Source: Siphonodentalium dalli
Taxonomy: Eukaryota; Mollusca; Scaphopoda; Gadilida; Siphonodentaliidae
Reading direction: 5' to 3'
Assembly: GCA_032622095.1 (NCBI GenBank)
Contig: CP136063.1
Span: 78,039,980 to 78,103,979, forward strand
Length of the DNA stretch: 64,000 nucleotides
The notes below the pieces were generated by a model. It saw nothing but the letters and a program-made list of their open reading frames with translations. It was not told the origin of the DNA and did not search any database. The translations under genes and the position numbers were made by a program. Below are positions 28,501-40,500 of the stretch, in pieces; position 1 is the first letter of the stretch, and each line of letters begins with the position of its first letter.

Positions 28501-31500
28501 ATTAATGTATTATTGATATTAGATCATTGTTATTACTGGGGATTTATTGAAATTGGTGTACAGTACTCCTTTAAGATTACCTACGAGACTTATCATTTAT
28601 TATTCAGAATGGAAATAATGATATATAAGAGAATATCTAGTTTTTTGAGTGCATACAGCAATTATGTCATGAGTGAGCGAGACAAATGTTTAGTTTGGTA
28701 AAATAAACATTTGTCTCATTTATGAATGACATAATTGTCATTATGCATTAATAAAACACTAGATATTCTCTTTATTATATGCATTACCAAAGAAATTCAC
28801 CATTTCGACGATAAATTTTCTCACAATCGCCTTCAATAGATGTATCAAAAGCCAACAGCTGATCACTGTCTGTTCACTTCACCATCCGCTGAATAGATAA
28901 ATAGACTTCTGTATTCGAGTTATTTCCCCCATAATTGGGTCGAATTTCAAATTATTTTTTAAATATAACTATAATAATAACAGTTATTCTACTGATTCAC
29001 AAGAATGTTAAAATATGCATGTACATTGTACATTGCTACCCACAAGTGAATCGGTCTGGGGGATATTAAAATTTATTTAACCACAACTTGTTTTTTGATA
29101 AATTACTGTTTAGCATATAATAAATAAATTTACCATATGGTTTAGATTTTTAAACCATAAATGCTATTAATATACACGAGTGACTGCAACTGTTTTGATA
29201 GAGTTCTAATTTTGAGAAATTGATACATTGTTAGACAATATATTTGATTAAACTGCTTGACTATACTCATAGTTACTTTCTCTAGCAAAAATAATATATT
29301 TATAAATTAGAGATCTATTCCTAGACTTTGTATTTCATGGTGAGCTTTGGTGGCACCAGCCAGCAGTAGATCATGTCATTAATCTCTAACTGGCTATGCC
29401 TATAGAGATCATATTCCACAATTTTAAAACATGGGAACTTTGAAAACAATGAATTTATTGAACGAATAAAATTATTAATATATAATACCTGTTGCTATAC
29501 CTATTTCACAGTAGGTGAAGGTCCCAGCTTGAAATTGTATGATTTAAGTTACTTTGGGGAGGCGATTTTGCTTTGCGTCACTCACAGTAACGGAAATTCT
29601 CATAGGTAATCAATTCAAAGTTTACTTCAATAACGGCTCACAAAAATCATGAAATCTCAAGCTGGGACCACTTCCTACTGTAAATTAGATTATTATTAAT
29701 TAAGGAATAAGTATATTAACAAAGAAATATGGAATATGATCTCCTTGGTAGTATCCAGAGTAGAAATTCATGGCATGATCAACAGCCTGCAGCAGCTTAA
29801 ATCACAAACCAAAATTATTTCTTCCCTGTTCCAACGCTAAGGCTGTGGGACAGCAAATGTAAATATTAGAGTATTTTATGATGGTCGTCCATCATTTCAA
29901 GTGGATAGTTGTTACTCTGACAATGAACGACCATCATAAAGAATTTTGGGAAACAACATTATAAGATTTAATTATATATTGTTTGCCAGTAATAATCTAT
30001 ACTGGTATGTGACTTAATTGAGAATATCTCTTTATAAACACATTCAATTTGAATATTTGTTAAACAAGATGTTTCTAACAAGTTATAGTAACCAGATACT
30101 AATGAATGATGACAATTTATGAAATGGATGATATAGTTTATTTCTATCTATATGATATAAATTTCAAGTTTGCTTTAAAGATTGGAAACTTGGAATTTCT
30201 ATCATCCTCTAAAAGACACATAGAAACGCATGGGACATTAAATGATGGTAATAGTACTATAATACTGTCATTTTATTTAATATTTTAAGTATCTATGTTG
30301 AACAACTCCTTGCTGTGTGATCAGAAAATAAATTTAATAATTATTGATATTTATATATGAAAAGAATTGGTTAGCTTGATATGGACATAAACTGTAGAAA
30401 GAATTCATGTGACTTAAATTTTGGTTGGCATTAACACTTTTAAGTGATTCGATATAATATAATCTTGCCCAAGTTTAATATAGTTATTTTAATTTATTTC
30501 ATATTCAAATACATGTAGGCAGAAAAAAAACACAATTTGTCCTGAGTAAAGTAGTAAATATTTTCATTTGTGCATAGTTGTGTTCTTTGAAATGGCACAG
30601 TCGATGTGGTTGGAAATTTCAACAAAATTAGTTGATTGCTACATTCTACCAGTGGAACTGTTGTTGGGTGCTAACTTCTGAGTTTAAGTCACTGAAATAA
30701 GTCAACAATATGTCACTAAAAATGTGAATCTAGAAATAACTTTTTCAAGCCACAGCTATGTAAATTTCCAACTAAACAATCAACTTCATTGGGGACTTTC
30801 TAATATTGACTTGCAAACCAAATATTTATCTTTTGGATCTGTAATGTTTGAGGTCCTTTGGAAAATTTCATTGCTCTGAGCTTCAGAAACTGGGATGGTG
30901 ACTCCAGAAACATGGACAGCATCTGGTTCAGCTCCATCTTGAGGTGTACTATCTTGATTAGTACTGGTGAAATCTTGAACTCTCCTTCTAATGTCCTCAG
31001 CAATTGAGTTATTATCAATTCTACCAATTGTGCCTTGAATCCAAAGCTGTTCTGGAGACATATTTTGTTCTGAAGATAACTTATGAGAATTCCACGCCTG
31101 CATGAAAGCTTGTAAATCTGCATTTATACAATCAATATAAGCATAATGTAAACAAACTTTATGTACATCATCACCAGGATCCAGAACATTCTCATCTTCA
31201 AAAGAATAAAACAATAAATAATACTTCTCAACAACTTCCTTGTACACATCTCTCCACATTCTCTCAATCCTCTGATTATGAACACTCTCTCCTGTCAGAT
31301 GACTATTATTCATACTTTCGTCATTCAAAATATTCATTAAAACCGCAACCTGGACATTCTCGCCTCCATAATCAGACCTCACTCTCGATGGCACTCCATA
31401 TGCAAGCACAGCTTGAAGAAATGATTCCAAAACAGTTGACGATGAGTTATCAGTTGAACATTTCATATATGTAATCATCCTAGTTTTCCCATCCACACAA

Positions 31501-34500
31501 CCATGCGTTGCCAAGCCCCATCTGAAATAAAATGATGGGATGGTAATAATAATGGGGTATATCCACATACTTATTATGCCCCCAACCCGCTGAAGGAGGA
31601 TTCGGGGGAATAAAGTGGAGACGTCTGTCCATCGAGCCGTCTGTCCATAACAAACATTTCTCAACACAGCTCAAGTATTGATAGTACAATCTGGATGTCC
31701 TTTGGTATGCCAGTAGACCAGCATTTTGAAAAGGATCTCCACATAGTGCAATTTTTTTTCTAGCATTATGGCCCTTTGCTGGACAATGCGTCCATAAAAA
31801 ACATTATGTGGATGTCTTTATTATTGGATTTCATTGTGCTTTGGCATAGCACATGTTGGGGGAAAGGATATCCACATACTATGGGTTTCGTCCATTAATT
31901 TTTGCCAGTTATGACCCTTGTTTGACTTGGAAATTTGTGTCTGAAAGAACATATCAGCTTGAAAACCTGGGTGTTGATTATCGGATTTTGTTGTCCTTTG
32001 TCACGGTGATAGCACATGTTGGTGGAAAGGATACCCAGATACTATGGTTTTTATCCATTAATTTTTACCAGAATTACAGCTCTTGTTCTACTTGCCCTAA
32101 TAAGTAATGGACTCCTTAAGCTTTCCGATGAATGTCAACAAGCCATATTTCCGACTAAATCCTGAAAAGTTACCCATAATTCTGCTGTGGTTAAGGAGTC
32201 CATTACTTAGAGCATTAATGCATGGGTCAAACGGCTCAGTGATAATGTCCTATATGAAGTCTAATAGTCGATACTTATCAAGATGGAAGTTTTATGATGC
32301 CATTATAAATTGATTGATGGTATCTGTAATCAAATGACAGATATGTAATGCCTATTTGCACAATAAGGAGTGGTATAGTAACTCCAAATTTGAACACTGG
32401 TAAAATTTGGTAGGGGGAAGCATATTGATAAAAACTTTAAACATGAAAAATTCGGTTGAAGTTAGTTCTGGGTAAAACCATATATCATATAGTGGAATGA
32501 ACCAGATAATAAGGATTTTAATTAATATGAGTATTAACTAGTATGCAGATAGTATGGGACATTGCAGTTTACTTACCGAACAAGCTTCATGTGACCATCC
32601 ATGTGCCACAAGCTATTTGGATGGGGTACAAAGTAGCGTCGTCTGACAACTGTTCTGGACCAGCGAGATGCTACCGATGCAGGATCTATTCTCCTGAGTG
32701 ATTGCCTTACTCTTTCTCTTTGAACATTGAAACCACTTGTCATTAAATATGCCATCATCATCTGTAATTGAAGAGGAATTATTTCATATTTCTCCCTTAA
32801 TCATTTATATACTAAAATATCATTGATGAGTAGTTAACGACAATTGGCTGTTTTGTTAAACTTATTATCTGAACATTTTCCAGCAATGAATATGAATCCT
32901 TCTGTTCTTCTATTTATAACCTGTACATACTTCAAAATGAACAATAGACCATTCCACTGACTTTTAATACTGAGTGGGAGAGTCAACTGAGTATAGAAAG
33001 GGTTGAAATTAAGGCTGATGGTAGTGGCACAATAAGGCGACAATGTCTACAAATTTGAAAAGCCAAGCAGAGACCCATGCATTATCATAATAATATCTAA
33101 GTATTTTGTAGGTTTAATCACTGCAATAATTCACTTAAAAACACTTCGCTCTTTCATTAAAAAATTTAACTTGTAATACTAGTAAAAACAACCAACAAAA
33201 TGATGGATTGTGTTGTCAATTTGGATATAATATTTGTAAAAATAACGACCTGTACTTTGAGCATGATTATTTTCCATTTGATCACCCTATCGGATTGTTT
33301 CACATCAGTTTAATATCGTTAGTCTTACCTTTACTCCAGCATTTGGATGCTTCTCATGTAAAGTTGTAACAATCTGGTCCAAATCTGTGTCTGAAATATT
33401 TGAATATTTGTCTCTCTCTGCTTTCCTCCTTTGGCATAAAGGGTGTTGTAAACATGACTTCGGCTACAGCCCAAAACCTTTATACAGAAGAGAAAAAGGT
33501 TTTATGAATAAATACAATGGTGACCATAAAGACCGGAACTATTTAAAATATGATCTATGTCCTTGACAATATTTAATAACAGAGTTGCTACAAAAAACTA
33601 ATAAATCATTTACTCCTGCATGTATTTTCTCCATTAAATTTGAAAGTATAGGTTTAAACATTATTCTTAATTTGTGAGGGATGTTCAGAGTATAATCACT
33701 GACAACAATATTGTTGATATTGAGCATGAAATACTTATGTTATCTGCCCACTAGAAATATGTTGTAATTTTGTTGTCTGACATTTTCAGGTGCGGAATCA
33801 CATTCCACACAAAATTTTAGACCAGCCTAAACCAACTTGCATTTGCAGGGGATTTGAGTCAATGGAAATGATATGGTCCCCTTAAATTTCCATGGTGATC
33901 CATTCACAAATGTGAGCATCTTAGGCCTAGGTTCTGCCCCCTCCACCCATGACCCAGAAGCTGTGGCACCTTAGATGCCATCTCCTGTATTTGTGGCCTT
34001 TTCCAATAACTCAGAACTTCTCTGAAAAAGACAATTTATTTAATATTGAATTTATTCATCAGACTCATGGATTGTTGTTTTTAAGGTTTTGTCTCAACTC
34101 TGTTTATAGTTCCAATCGCCCTATACATGTAGTTTTTATGTTGAACAGAAAATAGGTCCCCCATTTTTCAATTTGTCAATTTTCTGTTTCCCTCAAATTT
34201 CATATTATCCTTAATACAAAATCAATATTTGAACCAAATAAAAAAAAAAAAGGGTATTGAGCACATATGATTAGATCAATGTACCAGTAGTTATTTTAGT
34301 ATCTTTTGACATTGAATTTTTTAGTTTTCACTTGTTACTTAAATTACCTTTGAAATTTGGGATGCTGTGAAGTTCTTCTCCTGCAGAAACTTTATCTGTG
34401 CGATTGACACACCAATCTTTGGTCTCCCTAAAGTATAAAATGGTTACACAAAAAATCAATAGTCATAAAATACTATGAAATCAGCTCTGCACAGGAGATC

Positions 34501-37500
34501 GGTGATAATACACATAGGTTGGAAATTTTCCAACTGGTGACCATTTGAGTCCACAATTTTGACCAAATTTATAATAAAACATTGTTTTCTTAAACTCGTC
34601 AGCAGTTTTTATTGGGCCACGGGGAAGAGACCAGGACACATCGGAGCGACCATGGTTCGGCCGGTGTAGGAAAATTTTAAAATCTGAACAAGAAAATCAC
34701 AAAATCCTAGCATCTAGACTGGCCTCAAGCCTTGCAAGAGTTGGAAATTTCAAACCTGACACCCGACTTAGGTTGGAAAATTTCTAACTGATGACAATTC
34801 CAGTGACAATTTTTACCAAATGTAGGATAATATTGTTTTCTTAAATTAACTAGCAGTTTTTGACTGGCCATGAGCTTTCTCAGTGTTGGAAATTTACAAC
34901 CTGACACCCCTCCCCCCCCCCACAAGGTTGGAAAATTTTCAATGGTCATTTCAGTCCAAAATTACCAAAAGAAGGAAAACAAGCAAATATTGGTCCAAAA
35001 ACAATAAATTGTTTGAAAATCAAACTACAAGAAAATTTTCAACAAATTGTTGGTGTGATATTTCAAACCAATGTTGTGTCCATTATGAAATTTCCAACTG
35101 TTGAAAATTTTGACCAAAGTTGGGAGTTGAGACACCTCCCCAAACCCCCTCCCTGTCGCCATGGCTCTGCGAATAATCTCATACTTGACCTTTATAAGGG
35201 ATATGAGTATAAAACTGTGTCACTACTGTGTTTCTACTTGTCAGAACCCTGAATATCTATTTAGCTCAATACTATTTATGTAAGTATCTTCTCTATGAAA
35301 AAATAAATGGAAATAAATAACTGTGATATACTGAAATGCTGTGCTACACGTATATGCAGGTATTTTCAAAAATTCTTTGAAAGAGCAAGCCTCAAAGCCT
35401 AAAATAATTAATAAAACAATTTGAGTAAATACAAATGGGTGCATGGATACCCAAAAATATGCAGTAACAAAACTTATAAACAAGAGGTTGCACCTGCAGT
35501 GCTGGCATACTGGCACAGTGGTAAAATCAAACCAAAAAAGTATGGTTGAGATATCTGACGGAAAAAGAAAACAACATTTTCATACTGAACAAAGATAAAT
35601 AACTCTAGAAAAAATGAATGAAGGATGGGATAGGATAGGATAATTTATTTCCAATATACACATATACATACATATATTAACATAGAAACAACAAGATAAA
35701 CAATCACAAATTGTGATATATTGAGAGGGGGCATCTTAGTCTAATATAAACTGTCTTCATGCCACCCCCTGTTTAATGAGTGTAATAAATATTAGATGGC
35801 TATACGATGAATGAATTGATTGAACAATTAATTGATTGCCACCATAGTAGTGAACATCCATACCAAATTTCATTGATATCCGTCAACCAGTGGTTGAGAT
35901 ATCTGCTCGGACAGACATTTCCAGATAAACAAAGATGAATACTGTGTATTACATGTAACTCTAGAACAAAAAATCCGGAAAAAAAACGATTGAACACTCC
36001 ATTGAATGGCCTCATAGTAATGCCATCCATTATACCATTCGAAATTTCATTCAGATCTGACAACCAATGTTTGAGATATCTGCCCGGACAGATCGACAGA
36101 AGTCTGCCCATATCTTTTGTCTTTCCTTTGTTGTTTTTGACAGGTTTGACGACGGGTGGGTTCCTCGACTCGAATAAAATATTGTTTGCCCCCGAAGTCA
36201 AAGAAATAGTAAATTTGGAGCTTTAAATGCACGTGAGGCCTTAGTTGTCGAAAATATTCATATTTGTTCTAATCACCGTAAACAGAAAAACATTAAAACG
36301 CATACAGTTTCGTTCATATATACCATGACCATCACGTAAACAGCATGTTATCATAAAGACCTACTATATTTTACCTAAGCAAGAGCCTGATTGTGGTACA
36401 GAAGACAGCACACTGCTACTGGCTAATCACACACAAATGGAATAAACGCTCTTTATTAGTTCCATATCAGGAATTCACCAACAAAGAACGCTCTTTATGT
36501 TTACTATCATAATATAAACAAACACCAGAAAAGTAACTTTTTATGCTTTTGTTTACATAACAATGGTCAAACATTTGACAATAACATACTGTTTATGCGA
36601 TATTTCTTATTTTATACGGACAAAGTCTGTCTACATTTAGATGTTCTTTCTGTTTGTGGCGGTTTTTGATGGGTGGAAATATTTTCACAGGATACCCACC
36701 GCCAAGGCCAACCGTACCTTTAATTCAGATTACGCATCTCTAATTTAGTTATATTTTTTTTTAGAAAATAAATTTAATTATACTGTATACAGCCTTATCA
36801 GGAGTTTAATTTGTGGGAACACATGTTACTTATCTGAGGTGTTTGGTGCTTTGTATCAATCTAAAAGATACCATTATTCTTATTAAGAACAATTTAGTAG
36901 TTTATACAGCCTGCTAAATATCACATACTTGATATATGTCACAAATTAATTCCTATTTCTTTTGAAAGACCCTGAATAATTATTTACTGATATTATTTAA
37001 TAAACATTTACAAATCTGCAAACAAACAAAATTTCAATATTCAAGAAATTTAGAGTTCAATCCCTCTCTTTAATACATAAGTGAGCACTGTGCCAGGAAG
37101 ACTGATCGGTCTCATAAAGATTTATCGATAGTTAACCCAGACCTGTGTGTGTAAGAAATTATTTGCGCTTAAGCGCAAATAAGTTATTTGCGCTTAAGCG
37201 CAAATAGGTTATTTGCGCTTAAGCGCAAATAAAGCCTTACATACGTGTGTGTGTAAGGGTTTATTTGCGCTTAAGCGCAAATAAACCCTTACATATGTGT
37301 GTGCAAGGCCTTATTTGCGCTTAAGCGCAAATAAAGCCTTACATACACAGATTGATATGCAAATTTCTAAATTTTAAAGCAGAGATGTATGAAATGTTTC
37401 AAGGGGGGGGGGTGCAGTTAAATTTATTTATATTACACCCCCAATGAGGAGATCCTCAAGCAGCATCCCTGGGTGTGTAGATGTGTTCAATCAACATTCT

Positions 37501-40500
37501 AGTTTTATTTAGAACAATCCAACAACAAACAAGTGGTATCCGGTGAGTAAAATATAACTTTTCTGTCCTAAAATTTGAAAAAGGATTCAAATAAATTGAT
37601 ACTAACCTCTCCCTCTGGGAACTGATTCCATTAAAGAACTAACTTCTGTTCTTGATTCATGTCTTGGTTCAGCTTCATTTGAAAAAAATGTCTTAAATAG
37701 TTGAAATGAGGCATTCAACTCATCGTATCGAGATTGCCTCAATGAAGGTTTAATCCTCTCCAAATTGAGAATACATTGATCCAATTCAGATTTTAATGAG
37801 TCTCTTTCATTTGCTGACAGAACAGTCCTGTTTCCTCCATCATAAATTAAAAACCGTTCGCAATTCCTGACAATCCTGCTCATAGTGGTCAGAATTTGAT
37901 TAATTTGAGCCGAATCCATAATTATTTAGAATTAGAAATGAAATTCACATTCCTGGTATTGTACATCCAGCTGCCACAATGAAAATGAAACAAGGAGGGA
38001 AAATGGATTCCTAATGAAAACAATAATTTGGACTAGCCCTTCATAAAAATAATATGGGGGTGATAGCCTCAACTTATATTTGCGCTTAAGCGCAATTCAT
38101 TTGCGCTTAAGCGCAATTGGGGAATAAATGTGAAAACGGCCTCCCATAGTAGAGACTATATACTGTGCGAAAGGAAATAACAATATTTAATATTGATTTA
38201 ATTGTTTTCACAAGTCTGTATAGTATGTACATGCTTCTGTTAATCCATATATATCCTTGTATATAGGAGGTATGGCACAGCAGCAATGTTATATATTTTA
38301 TGCCTCCGAAACATGGCGAGCATTGCTCTTAGAACATGCTTGGGACTATACAACACACCAGGCGCCTATTTTTAGAAGCAAATTTGATTTTTGAGACAAT
38401 GCAATTTTTTTTAGATTGGGTGGGATACGAACCCCGGCCCGACGGCGAGCGCGCCTTGCGACTCAAAGTCCGATGTCAATCAAATTTGCTTCTAAAAATA
38501 GGCGCCTGGTGTGTTGTATAGTCCCAAGCATGTCCTGAGAGCAATGCTCGCCATGTTTCGGAGGCATAAAATATATAACATTGCTGCTGTGCCATACCTC
38601 CTATATACATATATATAAGAGACCTTAAAATGTGAATATAGTGTCCTAAGTGCGACGTCGGAATACAGCGGCCATTCGAGCTTCCTTTTTTTTGGGTTGC
38701 TTCGGTGGCCGTGTGGTATCGACGTCGGACTTTGAATCGCAAGGCGCGCTCGCCGTCGGGCCGGGGTTCGTATCCCACCCAATCTCAAAAAATTTGCATT
38801 GTCTCAAAAATCAAATTTGTTCATATATATCCTATTTTCTTGAATAGAATGAAATCACATACTTATGAACAAAGCAGAAGATACATTCAGTTCCACTCGA
38901 ATTCGGTCAATGTGGAAACTTACATGATGGCGCTGTTTGTCGACTGTCGTTGAAATCGACATGACGACATGTTATGAATGAACATTATGAAATAGACACG
39001 CTTCTCGATCTAGCCTGCGTAATAAGTATCTCAAGCGGAGAGCTCCCCCAGCACGCCAAGTAATCTAATGGTTAGGTCCAGTTCCACTCTTGACAACTTA
39101 CATGTATATAACTATTTATAATTACCGACACGAAATATAAGCCTTATGCATGTGAATCTTATTTGGTGGGAATCTATAAAGTGATCTTGATCAGAATTGT
39201 TTTAGACGCTACAGATACCCTCATGTGAGTGGTTTAGCTTTGGTTCATTAATTACGCTAGCGTATGATCATATTATCTGATACGACACTGCTGTTTTGAA
39301 TTTTTGCGAGCACTTTTGTTTCACAGTAGATCGGTGGGCTTAAAGCATTAATGTCGTAATCTGAAATAAAAGTGTGCGTCTTTCAATGGCCGGCGTTCTA
39401 AAATGAGGGCAGTAACTATCGGAATTATGCATAGTGAAGTTCATTCGTAGCCTTGGTTTACATTTAATTGAAAAAATTATAACATATTATGGACTGTCAA
39501 ATATTTGCAATGGAGTGGCCTAAAATATAAATGTCGCGTGCAATGGGAAAATCTCAATCACTCTGGCTGGGCTGGGGACAATACTGGAATCGAAATCGAA
39601 ATTCGTGATGCAAGCAAACGTTATTATATCGCGTTTAAATTATCATAATATTACAGTGTACATATGTGAATCTGATAATCCTCAGATATCCTTCTATTTT
39701 CATGAATCGACAAGAAACACACTTATGAACAAAGCAGAAGATACATTCAGGTTATTGCAAATTCGATCGATGGTGAAAGCTACATGATGACGTTGCTCGT
39801 CGAGTTTCGTTGAAATCGACATGATGACATTCTATGAATGGAATGAACATGATGAAATATACATGCTTCTTCGTATAGTACACATCACAATCGGATTGAG
39901 CACACAGCGTCAATAATATAATGGTTAATTTCAGTAAAATACTCCCCTCTAGACAATAACCAACAGGCTTGACTTTTGAATACTATCAGTTTGGTGTTGG
40001 TAGTTTATATTCTATAATAATTTGTTTAAAAGGAATGGCTTTCAAAAGGTTTTTATTTAGGTTTTAAGTCTGAGTCGGTGAGCTCGTAGTCTGTTTGCAT
40101 TGTGAATCTCTGATTTCTCACATGCCTTGATGTATGATATGATTGACCTAATTTATACACGAAATTGCTATAGAACCCACTTTGTCGATGAACCCTTGTG
40201 CATGTCTGGAGTGTAATATATCATAACTAGCCGATGAGCCCGACGTTGTCCGGGCTATTCAAAAACCAAATTTCAAGTCGATAGCTCTACCCAGCCCGAC
40301 GTTGTCCGGGCTATTCAAAAACCAAATTTCAAGTCGATAGCTCTACCCAACCCGAAATTTCAAGTCGATAGCTCTACCCGTTTAGGAGATCTGGTCTGCG
40401 CATGCGCGAAGCTGGCGTCGCACGGGCTCGGCGACCCGATAAAATTCGTATCCGGGGCAAGATACATTCACATACCAAATTTCAAGTCGATAGCTCCACC

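Larger units (their letters stand above)
28780..30785. other. Spacer downstream of the integrase gene
   Basis: No gene. Two inverted-repeat elements (29508-29681 and 29875-29940) are listed separately. TTTATT at 30493-30498 reads AATAAA on the minus strand and could end the integrase transcript. Confidence 0.55.
34428..37606 (-). other. Integrase intron 1, repeat-rich
   Basis: Contains three degenerate direct units around 'ggttggaaaatttt' (34.51, 34.77, 34.92 kb). Two units of 'aatttcatt...gagatatctg..cggacag' lie near 35.86 and 36.04 kb; these produce the longest open frame here. A TTAA MITE (36223-36723) and palindrome cluster R1 follow. Confidence 0.6.
17249..38118. mobile_element. Candidate large element: palindrome clusters around convergent HECT and integrase genes
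   Basis: Seen: all 23 copies of a 20-bp palindrome lie between 17249 and 38118. They cluster at the left end (17.25-17.39, 18.25-18.37, 19.90-20.14 kb) and the right end (37.16-37.33, 38.08-38.12 kb). Inside are a HECT C-terminal fragment (+) and an integrase gene (-), convergent. Inference: subterminal repeat arrays on the outside of a recombinase gene are typical of DNA transposons. No convincing terminal inverted repeat or target duplication was found. Other small MITEs inserted into it suggest it is old. Confidence 0.45.

Noticed and set aside
35800-36201. 133-codon minus-strand frame with repeated [10 protein letters not shown] phrase
   Set aside because: It is the translation of two DNA repeat units near 35.86 and 36.04 kb, not a protein family.
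17249-38118. Polinton/Maverick interpretation of the 21-kb interval
   Set aside because: No DNA polymerase B, packaging ATPase or capsid-like frame is visible, and the integrase contains introns.
38690-38785. Functional tRNA gene
   Set aside because: A- and B-box-like words are present, but I could not fold a complete cloverleaf with acceptor stem; the context is a repeated SINE.
38476-38788. Several 80-100 codon frames with '[11 protein letters not shown]' phrases
   Set aside because: They translate the SINE and the long palindrome; the same phrase appears on both strands because of the inverted copies.
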